A stretch of DNA of 5,967 nucleotides, from assembly GCA_011390435.1 (NCBI GenBank), contig JAABSK010000179.1, forward strand, positions 1 to 5,967, given 5' to 3'. Both the position numbers and the translations under genes were made by a program. The notes beneath the pieces were generated by a model. The model saw nothing but the letters and a program-made list of their open reading frames with translations, was not told the origin of the DNA and ran no database searches. Source of the DNA: Desulfobacteraceae bacterium (GTDB taxonomy: Bacteria > Desulfobacterota > Desulfobacteria > Desulfobacterales > Desulfobacteraceae). Each line of letters begins with the position of its first letter. Within the stretch, counting starts at the first letter, position 1. This document shows positions 1-5,967 of the stretch, one piece after another.

Positions 1-2
1 CG

Positions 3-1343
3 GAAGTGGTGGGGCTTCTGGGGTATGCCAATCAAAACGGTCATGCCGTAACATCCATGGAAGCGCTTGCGGCACTGCCACGGTTTGAAAAAGCGGTTGT
101 GGTGGCCCAGACCACACAGAACACGGCATTTTACGACAGCGTTAAATCCTGGTGCGCCGGGAATGCACCCCACTATAAACTGTTCGACACCATTTGCGGG
201 TCAACCGAGCGCAGGCAGGCGGAAATACGGCAGCTGGCAGAAACCTGTGATGCGGTGGTGGTGGTGGGGGGGAAACAAAGCGGCAACACCCGGCGCCTGG
301 CCCAGATTGCAGGTCAGACTGGAACCCCTGCCTATCATATTGAAGATGTATCTGAAATTGATTTTGACGCACTGGCGGATGTGGATGCCATCGCCATCAC
401 AGCAGGGGCATCTACTCCCAACTGGATCATCACCGACACCTGCAGCCAGATCGAAACCCGGCTGCAGAAACGGCATCCCCTTAAAAGTACGGCCCTGCTT
501 GTCTATTCGTTTTTAATGAAAACCAATATCATGGCAGCGGCCGGAGCGGGTTCTCTGACCTATGCCTGCTCTGTGCTGCAAAAAATCGAAAATCATTTTC
601 ACCATGCCCTGATTGCCATGTTTTATGTTTTGTCCATGCAGATTCTCAATCATCTGTTCACCATCACGTCGGATAAGTACAATTATCCCCAGCGGGGGAT
701 CTTTTATGAAAGAAACCGGTATTATCTGTCTGTCCTGGCAATATTGTCCGGAAGTGTGGGACTGTATTTAAGCCATATGTCAGGACGATGGTCTTTTCTT
801 ACCCTTCTGGCAATGAGTCTGCTGGGGTTGTCGTATAACCTGAAAATAATTCCCTGGATCGGGAAAAAAGGAAAAATCGGACGGATAAGAGATATCTCTG
901 GCTCTAAAACGCTTTTGATCGCCATGGCCTGGGGAACGGTCACCAGTCTTCTGCCGGCACTGGAAAATCACTGTAATCTGGCAGTGGTGTCGGTTGTGTT
1001 CCTGTTTGCAACGGGCCTGGTCTTTGTCCGGACAGCATTTTTTGACATCCTTGCCATTCAGGGGGACCGGATCACCGGAAAAGAGACCCTTCCGATTTTA
1101 CTGGGAGAAAAAAACAGTTTTCGCATGATCAAATGGGTATTGTGGTTTGAGGTCGGTCTCCTGCTGATGATCTCATTGACGGATCTGCTGGCTGAAAGGG
1201 CTTTTTTATTTGCAGTTGTTCCGTTAACCATGCTTTTACTGATCCGGTTTTTTGAAAAAAACAATGGGATATCAGGATCTCGCAAAGAATTTATCATTGA
1301 GCTTTTGTTTCTTGCCAGCGGGTGTCTGGCTGTCGGCATTTAA
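3..1343 (+). CDS. ispH: IspH (HMBPP reductase) C-terminal part fused to a UbiA-family prenyltransferase domain; 5' end outside window
   Basis: The frame is open to the left edge, and residues are numbered here from the first full codon at base 3. Residues 1-158 match the C-terminal part of IspH, the 4Fe-4S enzyme that reduces HMBPP to IPP and DMAPP. Visible IspH marks are EVVGLLGYA (its E corresponds to Glu126 of E. coli), QTT at 36-38, DTICGST with Cys65 (third cluster cysteine), GGKQSGNTRRL with Ser93 and Asn95, and TAGASTP with Ser137. The first two cluster cysteines would lie upstream of the window. From about residue 162 to the end (446) the protein is hydrophobic with roughly eight or nine membrane segments and looks like UbiA prenyltransferase: DILAIQGDRITGKETLPILLG (about 348-368) is the second Asp-rich motif. 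The first Asp-rich motif is degenerate (NHLFTITSDKYN, from 216). No stop, and no ribosome binding site before the internal ATG at 516, separates the halves, so a true fusion is likely. The UbiA substrate is unknown. Confidence 0.88.
   Translation, partial: EVVGLLGYANQNGHAVTSMEALAALPRFEKAVVVAQTTQNTAFYDSVKSWCAGNAPHYKLFDTICGSTERRQAEIRQLAETCDAVVVVGGKQSGNTRRLAQIAGQTGTPAYHIEDVSEIDFDALADVDAIAITAGASTPNWIITDTCSQIETRLQKRHPLKSTALLVYSFLMKTNIMAAAGAGSLTYACSVLQKIENHFHHALIAMFYVLSMQILNHLFTITSDKYNYPQRGIFYERNRYYLSVLAILSGSVGLYLSHMSGRWSFLTLLAMSLLGLSYNLKIIPWIGKKGKIGRIRDISGSKTLLIAMAWGTVTSLLPALENHCNLAVVSVVFLFATGLVFVRTAFFDILAIQGDRITGKETLPILLGEKNSFRMIKWVLWFEVGLLLMISLTDLLAERAFLFAVVPLTMLLLIRFFEKNNGISGSRKEFIIELLFLASGCLAVGI
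255..272 (+). repeat. GTG codon run followed by a seven-G tract inside ispH
   Basis: Four consecutive GTG codons (255-266) run into seven G residues (266-272). The tract encodes the conserved VVVVGGK of IspH, and the frame is intact through it. It is a low-complexity stretch explained by the protein sequence, noted because such tracts attract replication or sequencing slippage. Confidence 0.6.
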
Positions 1344-1352
1344 TGATTGTAC

Positions 1353-1358
1353 GGAGAG
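1353..1358 (+). promoter_or_regulatory. Ribosome binding site deciding the FapA-family gene start
   Basis: GGAGAG lies 3-8 bases before the ATG at 1362, with the GGAG core 5 bases away. It favours that ATG over the in-frame TTG at 1347, which lies upstream of this site and only three bases past the preceding stop codon. Confidence 0.8.
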
Positions 1359-1361
1359 ATT

Positions 1362-3491
1362 ATGACTGAAGAATCAAAGCGCAACGTACAGATTCCAATG
1401 GTAGGTGTTCTGGCGGTTAAAAATCTGCTGATCACCAGAGAAGAGCTGCAGGCGGCACTGAATGCCTGCAAGGACGCCAAAAATCTTGAGGCTGCAGTGT
1501 CTGCCTATTTTGTCTCCAATGAAATGATCTCCACACAGAATATCGAGCGGCTGACCCGGGCGGCAAAAGCCCTTGATTTGCGCCAGAAAGAACTCAAATT
1601 TGGCGCGCTTGCCATTCGCAAAGGGCTGATTAACCAGAGTGTTTTGAAACTGGCTCTGGAAGAGCAGGAACAGCTTTTGCGAAAGGATAAAAAGGTCCGG
1701 CTGATCGGCGACCTTCTGGTCGAAGCCGGTATGCTGACCGAACAGCAGCGGGATGAGATTTTAAAGTTTCAGAAGCGGTACCGCCTGGAGACGGCTGGTG
1801 GAAAAACCGTTACACCGGATGGTCCGGCAGGGCAGGAGGGAACTGATCCCAAAACAGCCGAGGAGGAACCGGAACCTGAAGCAGGCGGCCTGATGGAGCC
1901 GGAGACCATTGACGGCGGCATCCGGCTTGAAGTCTCAAAAGATTTTATGGCGGCATTTTTAACCAAGACCCAGGGGTTTGACAGCAATATAACGGTTGCC
2001 GGAATAAAAGAAGCACTTTTTGACCGGGGCATCATCAACGGGATTGTGGCTGATGAAATGATTGACGGATTTATTAAATCCAGCGGGTTTAAAACCAAAT
2101 CATTCAGAGTGGCAAAAGGCATCCTCCCGGTGCAGGGAAAAGATGCAAAGGTTGAATTCTTTTTTAATACACAGTATCTCAAAGCCGGCGGCGTAAGTGA
2201 GAACGGCGCCATTGACTTTAAAGACCGGGGAGATATTCCATTTGTGGAAGATGGCACGGTGCTGGCTGAAAAAATTCCCATGGTTGAATCCAGAACAGGC
2301 CAGACCATTTATGGGGATGAAATTGAAGCCATTCCTGGAAAAGATATTGTGATCAAGATTGGAAAAGGCGCCAGATTTTCTGAAGATGGCCACAAGGTCA
2401 TTGCGGCGGTCAAAGGGTTTCCCAAATATACGCTGTCCGGATATGTTTTCGTGCATCAGGAATATATCACAGAAGGTGATGTGGACTATGAAACCGGCCA
2501 TGTCAGTTATGACGGAAACGTCAATATCAAGGGGCGCATTAAATCCGGATTCAAAGTCAAGGCAAACGATGTCACCGCCATTGAAGTGGATGGTGGAATC
2601 GTTACGGCAGACGGTGATGTGACTGTGGCTGGCGGCATCAACGACGGCCGCATCTATGCCCGTGGAAATGTCTATGCCCGCTTTGTCCATAAATCTGAGA
2701 TCGTCTGCATGGGAAGTGTTGTGGTGGAAAAAGAGATCGTAGATTCCACCGTGGAGACATCCGGCAGCTGTATGGTTCAGGCTGGAAAGCTGATCTCTTC
2801 AAAAGTAACGGCTAAAATGGGAATCCAGGCGAAAAATGTCGGTTCAGATATGTCCGGCCCCAATGTCCTGAAAGTGGGGCACGATGTTTTTACCGAAAAA
2901 GAGCTGGAAAAAAATACCCGAAACTCCGATGTGTTATTAAAGCAGATCGAAGAGATCGAGATGCGGAAAAACAAATTGAAAGAAGAAAATGCAGCAGTTC
3001 AGAAGCTTATCACGGACCTGGCGCATCTTCAGGACAGATCCCAGCTTGACGAAAAAGAGCTGGAATCAAAACTGGCGGATCTTGGATCTTCACCGGAAAA
3101 CCAGCAGGCCATTGACGCGTTAAACGCCGATATCCAAAAATTAAAGCAGACAGCCCAGAAAGCTGAATCTCAGCTGGATGACTGTTTTGATAAGGCAGAT
3201 CAGATTGAATCGGTTGTTGAAAAACATGACCGGGAGATTCAAAAATTAGAAGAACAGCGCGCCAATCTGACTCAGGAGCGGAGCAACCTCATTCAGTGGT
3301 CCAAAGAAAACCCGGGAAAACCTGTGGTGATTGTTGAAGGAGCGATCCTGGCTGAAACACAGATTATTGGAAAGCACAGTGAAAAACGCATCACAGATAT
3401 TGTCCGGCGATCCAAAATTTCAGAAGTGCTGTGCTCCTCGGACGAAGCCAAGGGGCTGGGGATTTATGAAATACGGATCGGCACGTTTTGA
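1362..3491 (+). CDS. FapA-family (DUF342) protein with N-terminal MshEN-like repeats and a C-terminal coiled coil
   Basis: A 709-residue soluble-looking protein with no signal peptide or membrane segment. From the ATG, residues 13-137 hold four helical repeats of the MshEN/GspE-N type. Residues about 146-182 are a Pro/Glu/Gly-rich linker. Residues about 185-320 look like the FapA N-terminal region. Residues about 345-505 are short Gly/Asp/Val-rich strands (such as VSYDGNVNIKGRIKSGFKV and DGRIYARGNVYARFVHKSE) typical of the right-handed beta-helix of FapA/DUF342 proteins. Residues about 511-650 are a charged coiled coil, and a small beta-rich C-terminal domain (VVIVEGAILAETQIIGKHS) follows. 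In Vibrio, FapA links glucose transport state to flagellation; elsewhere the family role is poorly known, so I infer only a scaffold-like or polymer-forming protein. It sits 18 bases behind ispH-ubiA and is probably cotranscribed. No flagellar gene is visible nearby. Confidence 0.85.
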   Translation: MTEESKRNVQIPMVGVLAVKNLLITREELQAALNACKDAKNLEAAVSAYFVSNEMISTQNIERLTRAAKALDLRQKELKFGALAIRKGLINQSVLKLALEEQEQLLRKDKKVRLIGDLLVEAGMLTEQQRDEILKFQKRYRLETAGGKTVTPDGPAGQEGTDPKTAEEEPEPEAGGLMEPETIDGGIRLEVSKDFMAAFLTKTQGFDSNITVAGIKEALFDRGIINGIVADEMIDGFIKSSGFKTKSFRVAKGILPVQGKDAKVEFFFNTQYLKAGGVSENGAIDFKDRGDIPFVEDGTVLAEKIPMVESRTGQTIYGDEIEAIPGKDIVIKIGKGARFSEDGHKVIAAVKGFPKYTLSGYVFVHQEYITEGDVDYETGHVSYDGNVNIKGRIKSGFKVKANDVTAIEVDGGIVTADGDVTVAGGINDGRIYARGNVYARFVHKSEIVCMGSVVVEKEIVDSTVETSGSCMVQAGKLISSKVTAKMGIQAKNVGSDMSGPNVLKVGHDVFTEKELEKNTRNSDVLLKQIEEIEMRKNKLKEENAAVQKLITDLAHLQDRSQLDEKELESKLADLGSSPENQQAIDALNADIQKLKQTAQKAESQLDDCFDKADQIESVVEKHDREIQKLEEQRANLTQERSNLIQWSKENPGKPVVIVEGAILAETQIIGKHSEKRITDIVRRSKISEVLCSSDEAKGLGIYEIRIGTF
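1383..1772 (+). other. Four tandem MshEN/GspE-N-like repeats within the FapA-family protein
   Basis: Each unit fits a 24-residue pattern of xxGxx[LA][VI]xxG[LM][IL]xxxxLxxALxxQ. The units start at residues 13, 45, 79 and 114 (from the ATG), a period of about 32-35. The best are KFGALAIRKGLI...LALEEQ (third) and LIGDLLVEAGML...EILKFQ (fourth). The first lacks the second Gly, and the second lacks both Gly residues. In MshEN domains this motif, in pairs with a longer spacer and starting with Arg, binds cyclic di-GMP. Here the starting Arg is replaced in all four units (Met, Ala, Lys, Leu), so ligand binding is uncertain and the units may only be structural or protein-binding. The range given covers the repeats with a few flanking residues on the left. 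Confidence 0.6.
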
Positions 3492-3495
3492 GATG

Positions 3496-4392
3496 CTATC
3501 GTGTTTCTGCTTTTAAGGCGGCGATTTTTTCATCCTTTTGATGCCAGAGCGCATTGATCCAGTCAAAAAAATAGGCCTGGTATTCAGGATCTCCAAAATA
3601 ATCTCCCTTGCGGATGGCAGAGATCGGAATCATATTAAAGTCAATGATAACCCGCTTGGTTTTTCCTGAGATGAATTCCCAGAATGAGGGGATTTTATCC
3701 GGATAGACAATGGTGACATCAATGATCTGATGCAGGTTTTTGCCCATGGCGCCAAGAACAAAGGCAACTCCGCCAGCCTTGGGTTTGAGCAGATGCTTGA
3801 AATCACTGTTCTGGGTCTGCTGTTTTTGCAGGGTAAACCGGGTGCCTTCCACAAAATTGATGATGCTCACTGGCACATGCTTGAATTTTTCACAGGCCTT
3901 TCGGGTCCGTTCCAGGTCTTTGCCTTTTAAGTGGGGATGCTTTTCCAGATGGGCTTTTGAATAGCGTTTCATAAACGGAAAATCCAGCACCCACCAGGCA
4001 ATCCCCAGAAAGGGCACCCAGATCAGCTCTTTTTTCAGAAAAAATTTTAACATGGGGATTTTTTTATTCAAAACTGTCTGGAGGACCAGAATATCCACCC
4101 AGGACTGATGATTGGACAACACCAGATACCATTCCCTCCGCTTCAGGGCATCCAGGCCTCTGATGTCCCAGGCGATATTACAGAATAATCTGGTGTTCAG
4201 GGAATTGATTGAAATCCACAGAGTTGAGATGAAAATCAGAATCCGGTCGATAAAAATTGTTGCCGTCCGAAAGGGGAGGATAAATTTGAAAAGGGCAAAA
4301 AAAATCAGTACCGTAACAAGAACCAGGGTGTTGGCCGTATACATGGCCAGAGAAAAGACCCCTTTGACAGGGGGGGGTAAAAATGACAGCAT
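3496..4392 (-). CDS. PlsC-type lysophospholipid acyltransferase (YihG-like)
   Basis: A 298-residue inner-membrane-type enzyme expected to transfer an acyl chain to a lysophospholipid, most likely the sn-2 position of lysophosphatidic acid. One or two hydrophobic segments at about 11-40 and 45-63 anchor it. The catalytic HX4D motif is NHQSWVD (His95, Asp100). Motif II is around KKELIWVPFLGIAW to FPFMKR (120-143), motif III is FVEGTRFT (180-187), and motif IV is LKPKAGG (202-208). Length and the FVEGTR variant resemble the larger YihG-like branch rather than short PlsC. The ATG at 4392 is preferred: it follows the upstream stop by six bases and has an AAGGA site 10 bases ahead. A run of eight C lies just inside the gene. 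ATG at 4344 (Met17) is an alternative start. The gene converges on the FapA-family gene with a 4-base gap. Confidence 0.9.
   Translation of the reverse strand: MLSFLPPPVKGVFSLAMYTANTLVLVTVLIFFALFKFILPFRTATIFIDRILIFISTLWISINSLNTRLFCNIAWDIRGLDALKRREWYLVLSNHQSWVDILVLQTVLNKKIPMLKFFLKKELIWVPFLGIAWWVLDFPFMKRYSKAHLEKHPHLKGKDLERTRKACEKFKHVPVSIINFVEGTRFTLQKQQTQNSDFKHLLKPKAGGVAFVLGAMGKNLHQIIDVTIVYPDKIPSFWEFISGKTKRVIIDFNMIPISAIRKGDYFGDPEYQAYFFDWINALWHQKDEKIAALKAETR
4370..4377 (-). repeat. Eight-base poly-C tract near the start of the acyltransferase gene
   Basis: On the coding strand the tract is CCCCCCCC, part of the codons for three prolines (residues 6-8), beginning 15 bases after the first base of the start codon. 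The reading frame is intact in this sequence. A gain or loss of one base would frameshift the gene very early. Confidence 0.85.
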
Positions 4393-4398
4393 GTGGGA

Positions 4399-5967
4399 TT
4401 ATTCCTTTTTTGAATTCATGATATACTTTTTAATGGTTCTCCGGTCAAGTCCGGTTTTCTGTGCCACTTTTTCATAGGTGCCCAGTTCCTGATACAAAAC
4501 GGTGCAGTAGCCTGACACCAGATCTGCCGCAGTGATTGATCGATTGCGCAGTCCTTTCTCCAGTTTTTCAGGCAGGGAGGCCAAGGCCTTACCAGCGGGA
4601 TGTTTCCCTGCATAATCCCTTCTGAGCAGGACACTTCTGACGCATTGTTCCAGTTCCCGGACATTGCCGGGCCAGTGATATTCCCTTCCCAGCTGCCGGG
4701 AGATGATCCGCTTGATTTTATATCTGAGCTTTTCAGAACGGGTATGGGTCATTTTCTGGATGGTGAAATCCAGCAGATCATCCAGCTCTGAGGGCATTTC
4801 CCGGATGCGGGTCCGAAGCGGTGGTACTTCGATGATATCAGAGCACAGCCGGTAGTAAAAATCATCCCGGAACACCTTTCCGCTTAAAATGTCTTCTTTG
4901 GGACGGTTGGTGGCGGCAATGACCCGGCCGTTGAACCGTGAGGATGCATGGGTGCCCACAGGTGAAAAGGTCCGCTCCTGAAGGATTCTCAACAGCTTGA
5001 TCTGTACATGGTTGGGAATCTCACCGATTTCGTCCAGCAGGATCGATCCATGGGGGCTGCAATGGCTGAAAACGCCTTCATGGTCATCCACGGCCCCGGT
5101 AAATGCACCTTTGGTATGACCGAACAATTCCGATTCCAGCAGGGTTTCAGGGTATTGGGACAGATTCAGAGAGGAAAAGGCCCGGGTAAAACTCTGGGTA
5201 AAGCACTGCCGTTTGTCATCAAAAGGGATATATCCGCTCTGGCCGATGGCTTTGGCTGCGGTCCCCTTGCCGGTGCCGGTTTCCCCCAGGATCAGGGTGG
5301 AGAAATCTTCCATCCGGTTCCACAAAAATTTATTGTAATGATCAATATTATAAGTGAATACATTGTACCACAACTGCTTTTTAAGGGTCTGCATGCAGGG
5401 GCTGCTACCCACAAGAGAGGTGGAGATAAAATAAAAGGCCCGTCGAAGCTGGTAGGAAAGGGCAAAGTGATGAAGAATGCTTTTTTCTTCCATTCCCCTG
5501 GCATGGAGCATCTGAAAGACCTGTTTTGCAAATGGCACTTTCACCGGCGTATCCCCCGCCTCGATCTGGTCTTTGATCAGCTGGTCAAAGGCATCCCTGA
5601 ACTTGTGGAAGATGTCAAACAGAAAAACAATGGTGATAATTTCCCGATCCTGTCCGTGAAAGGCGTTGATGTCGGCCCGGCCCTGACGTTCAAGCGTTCT
5701 GATCCGAAGGGCAACTTCGTTGATGCACAGGTCTTTGCTTTCCCGCCGGGACACCGACGGAAACAGGCCGGCAATCTTGATATCCAGTTTTTCCCTCAGG
5801 TCGCTGAAGGGGTTTGCAAATGCCGCATTGTAAACTGTCCTGAAAAACCGGCGCTCTTCAGGATCCAATAACACTTTTTTCACATATTTTTTCCCATGCT
5901 GATATTCATCGTGTGCAATTTTGTACAATCGATGTGCATATAATGCAAGAACAAACGCATGGGGCCG
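4399..5967 (-). CDS. Sigma-54-dependent transcriptional activator (AAA+ enhancer-binding protein); 5' end outside window
   Basis: The frame is open to the right edge; 522 residues are visible, numbered from the codon at 5967. A TTG at 5928 could start the frame but has no ribosome binding site, so the gene probably begins beyond the window. Residues 1 to about 183 are a helical, charged region with no receiver, GAF or PAS signature I can recognise. The AAA+ domain starts near SLVGSSPCM (184-192). It has Walker A GETGTGKG (228-235), the sigma-54 contact loop GAFTGA (287-292), Walker B GSILLDE (307-313), arginine-finger region FRDDFYYRL (366-374) and sensor II WPGNVRELEQ (432-441). The stretch between Walker A and GAFTGA is about 12 residues longer than in NtrC. 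A Fis-like helix-turn-helix lies near the C-terminus (TYEKVAQKTGLDRRTIKKYI, 497-516). The complete motifs suggest an active activator of a sigma-54 promoter; the target and signal are unknown. It precedes the acyltransferase by six bases. Confidence 0.9.
   Translation of the reverse strand, partial: RPHAFVLALYAHRLYKIAHDEYQHGKKYVKKVLLDPEERRFFRTVYNAAFANPFSDLREKLDIKIAGLFPSVSRRESKDLCINEVALRIRTLERQGRADINAFHGQDREIITIVFLFDIFHKFRDAFDQLIKDQIEAGDTPVKVPFAKQVFQMLHARGMEEKSILHHFALSYQLRRAFYFISTSLVGSSPCMQTLKKQLWYNVFTYNIDHYNKFLWNRMEDFSTLILGETGTGKGTAAKAIGQSGYIPFDDKRQCFTQSFTRAFSSLNLSQYPETLLESELFGHTKGAFTGAVDDHEGVFSHCSPHGSILLDEIGEIPNHVQIKLLRILQERTFSPVGTHASSRFNGRVIAATNRPKEDILSGKVFRDDFYYRLCSDIIEVPPLRTRIREMPSELDDLLDFTIQKMTHTRSEKLRYKIKRIISRQLGREYHWPGNVRELEQCVRSVLLRRDYAGKHPAGKALASLPEKLEKGLRNRSITAADLVSGYCTVLYQELGTYEKVAQKTGLDRRTIKKYIMNSKKE
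4403..4407 (-). promoter_or_regulatory. Ribosome binding site of the acyltransferase gene, inside the end of the activator gene
   Basis: AAGGA on the minus strand forms part of the last two sense codons (AAG GAA) of the upstream activator and stands 10 bases before the acyltransferase ATG. This arrangement implies coupled translation of the two genes. Confidence 0.65.

Noticed and set aside
514..518. TAATG overlap that could look like a gene boundary between IspH and the UbiA domain
   Set aside because: The TAA is out of frame with IspH, the in-frame reading continues through, and no ribosome binding site precedes the ATG at 516.
1347..1349. TTG as the start of the FapA-family gene
   Set aside because: The GGAGAG ribosome binding site lies downstream of this TTG and is well placed for the ATG at 1362.
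2252..2268. TGGCAC-N5-TGGC, partly like a sigma-54 promoter
   Set aside because: It lies deep inside the FapA-family coding region and lacks the TTGC element at the right position; no gene starts after it.
1769..2690. Two long open frames on the minus strand across the FapA-family gene
   Set aside because: They oppose a well-supported gene, overlap each other, and give low-complexity Ser/Pro/Phe-rich translations with no family features.
3498..3530. ATCG...CGAT followed by six T, a possible terminator for the FapA-family gene
   Set aside because: Only four or five pairs with a loop of about 18-20 bases, too weak to support a terminator.
3871..3885. TGGCAC followed by TTGA, another partial sigma-54 promoter match on the plus strand
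   Set aside because: Wrong spacer length, incomplete -12 element, antisense within the acyltransferase gene, and no downstream gene on that strand.
5008..5871. Open frame of 287 codons on the plus strand
   Set aside because: It lies entirely antisense to the activator gene, whose motifs are unmistakable, and its translation shows no recognisable domain. It is a shadow frame.
5926..5928. TTG as the true start of the activator
   Set aside because: No ribosome binding site precedes it and the same frame stays open to the window edge, so a start outside the window is more likely.

Overview
The window holds four protein genes packed almost end to end, with no RNA gene, mobile element or CRISPR array that I can see. 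Two genes read rightward (bases 1-3491) and two read leftward (bases 3496-5967), so the two pairs converge on a 4-base gap. Both outer genes are cut by the window edges: the first lacks its 5' part on the left and the last lacks its 5' part on the right. Base composition is roughly balanced. The mix of an IspH-UbiA fusion, a FapA/DUF342 protein and a sigma-54 activator with an unusual AAA+ insert suggests a Gram-negative anaerobe of the Desulfobacterota (Desulfobacter/Desulfotignum-like). That placement is an inference from protein style, not a proven assignment.

Rightward pair. Bases 3-1343 encode the C-terminal half of IspH (HMBPP reductase, last step of the non-mevalonate isoprenoid pathway), joined in one continuous frame to a polytopic UbiA-type prenyltransferase domain. 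Eighteen bases later, behind a clear ribosome binding site, comes a 709-residue FapA-family protein (1362-3491). It has four N-terminal helical repeats resembling the MshEN/GspE-N motif, a FapA region with a probable beta-helix, a long coiled coil and a small C-terminal domain. The spacing suggests one transcript.

Leftward pair. A sigma-54-dependent activator (4399-5967, 5' end outside) carries Walker A, GAFTGA, Walker B and a C-terminal helix-turn-helix. Its N-terminal sensory region is not one I recognise. Six bases after its stop codon begins a PlsC-type lysophospholipid acyltransferase (3496-4392), whose ribosome binding site lies in the last codons of the activator gene, so the two are probably translationally coupled.

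Two of the genes concern membrane or lipid chemistry: isoprenoid/prenyl transfer and glycerophospholipid acylation. I see no complete novel multi-gene system. The points most worth a second look are the IspH-UbiA fusion with its eroded first aspartate motif, the fourfold MshEN-like repeat on the FapA protein, the unrecognised sensor region of the activator, and a run of eight C residues just inside the acyltransferase gene.
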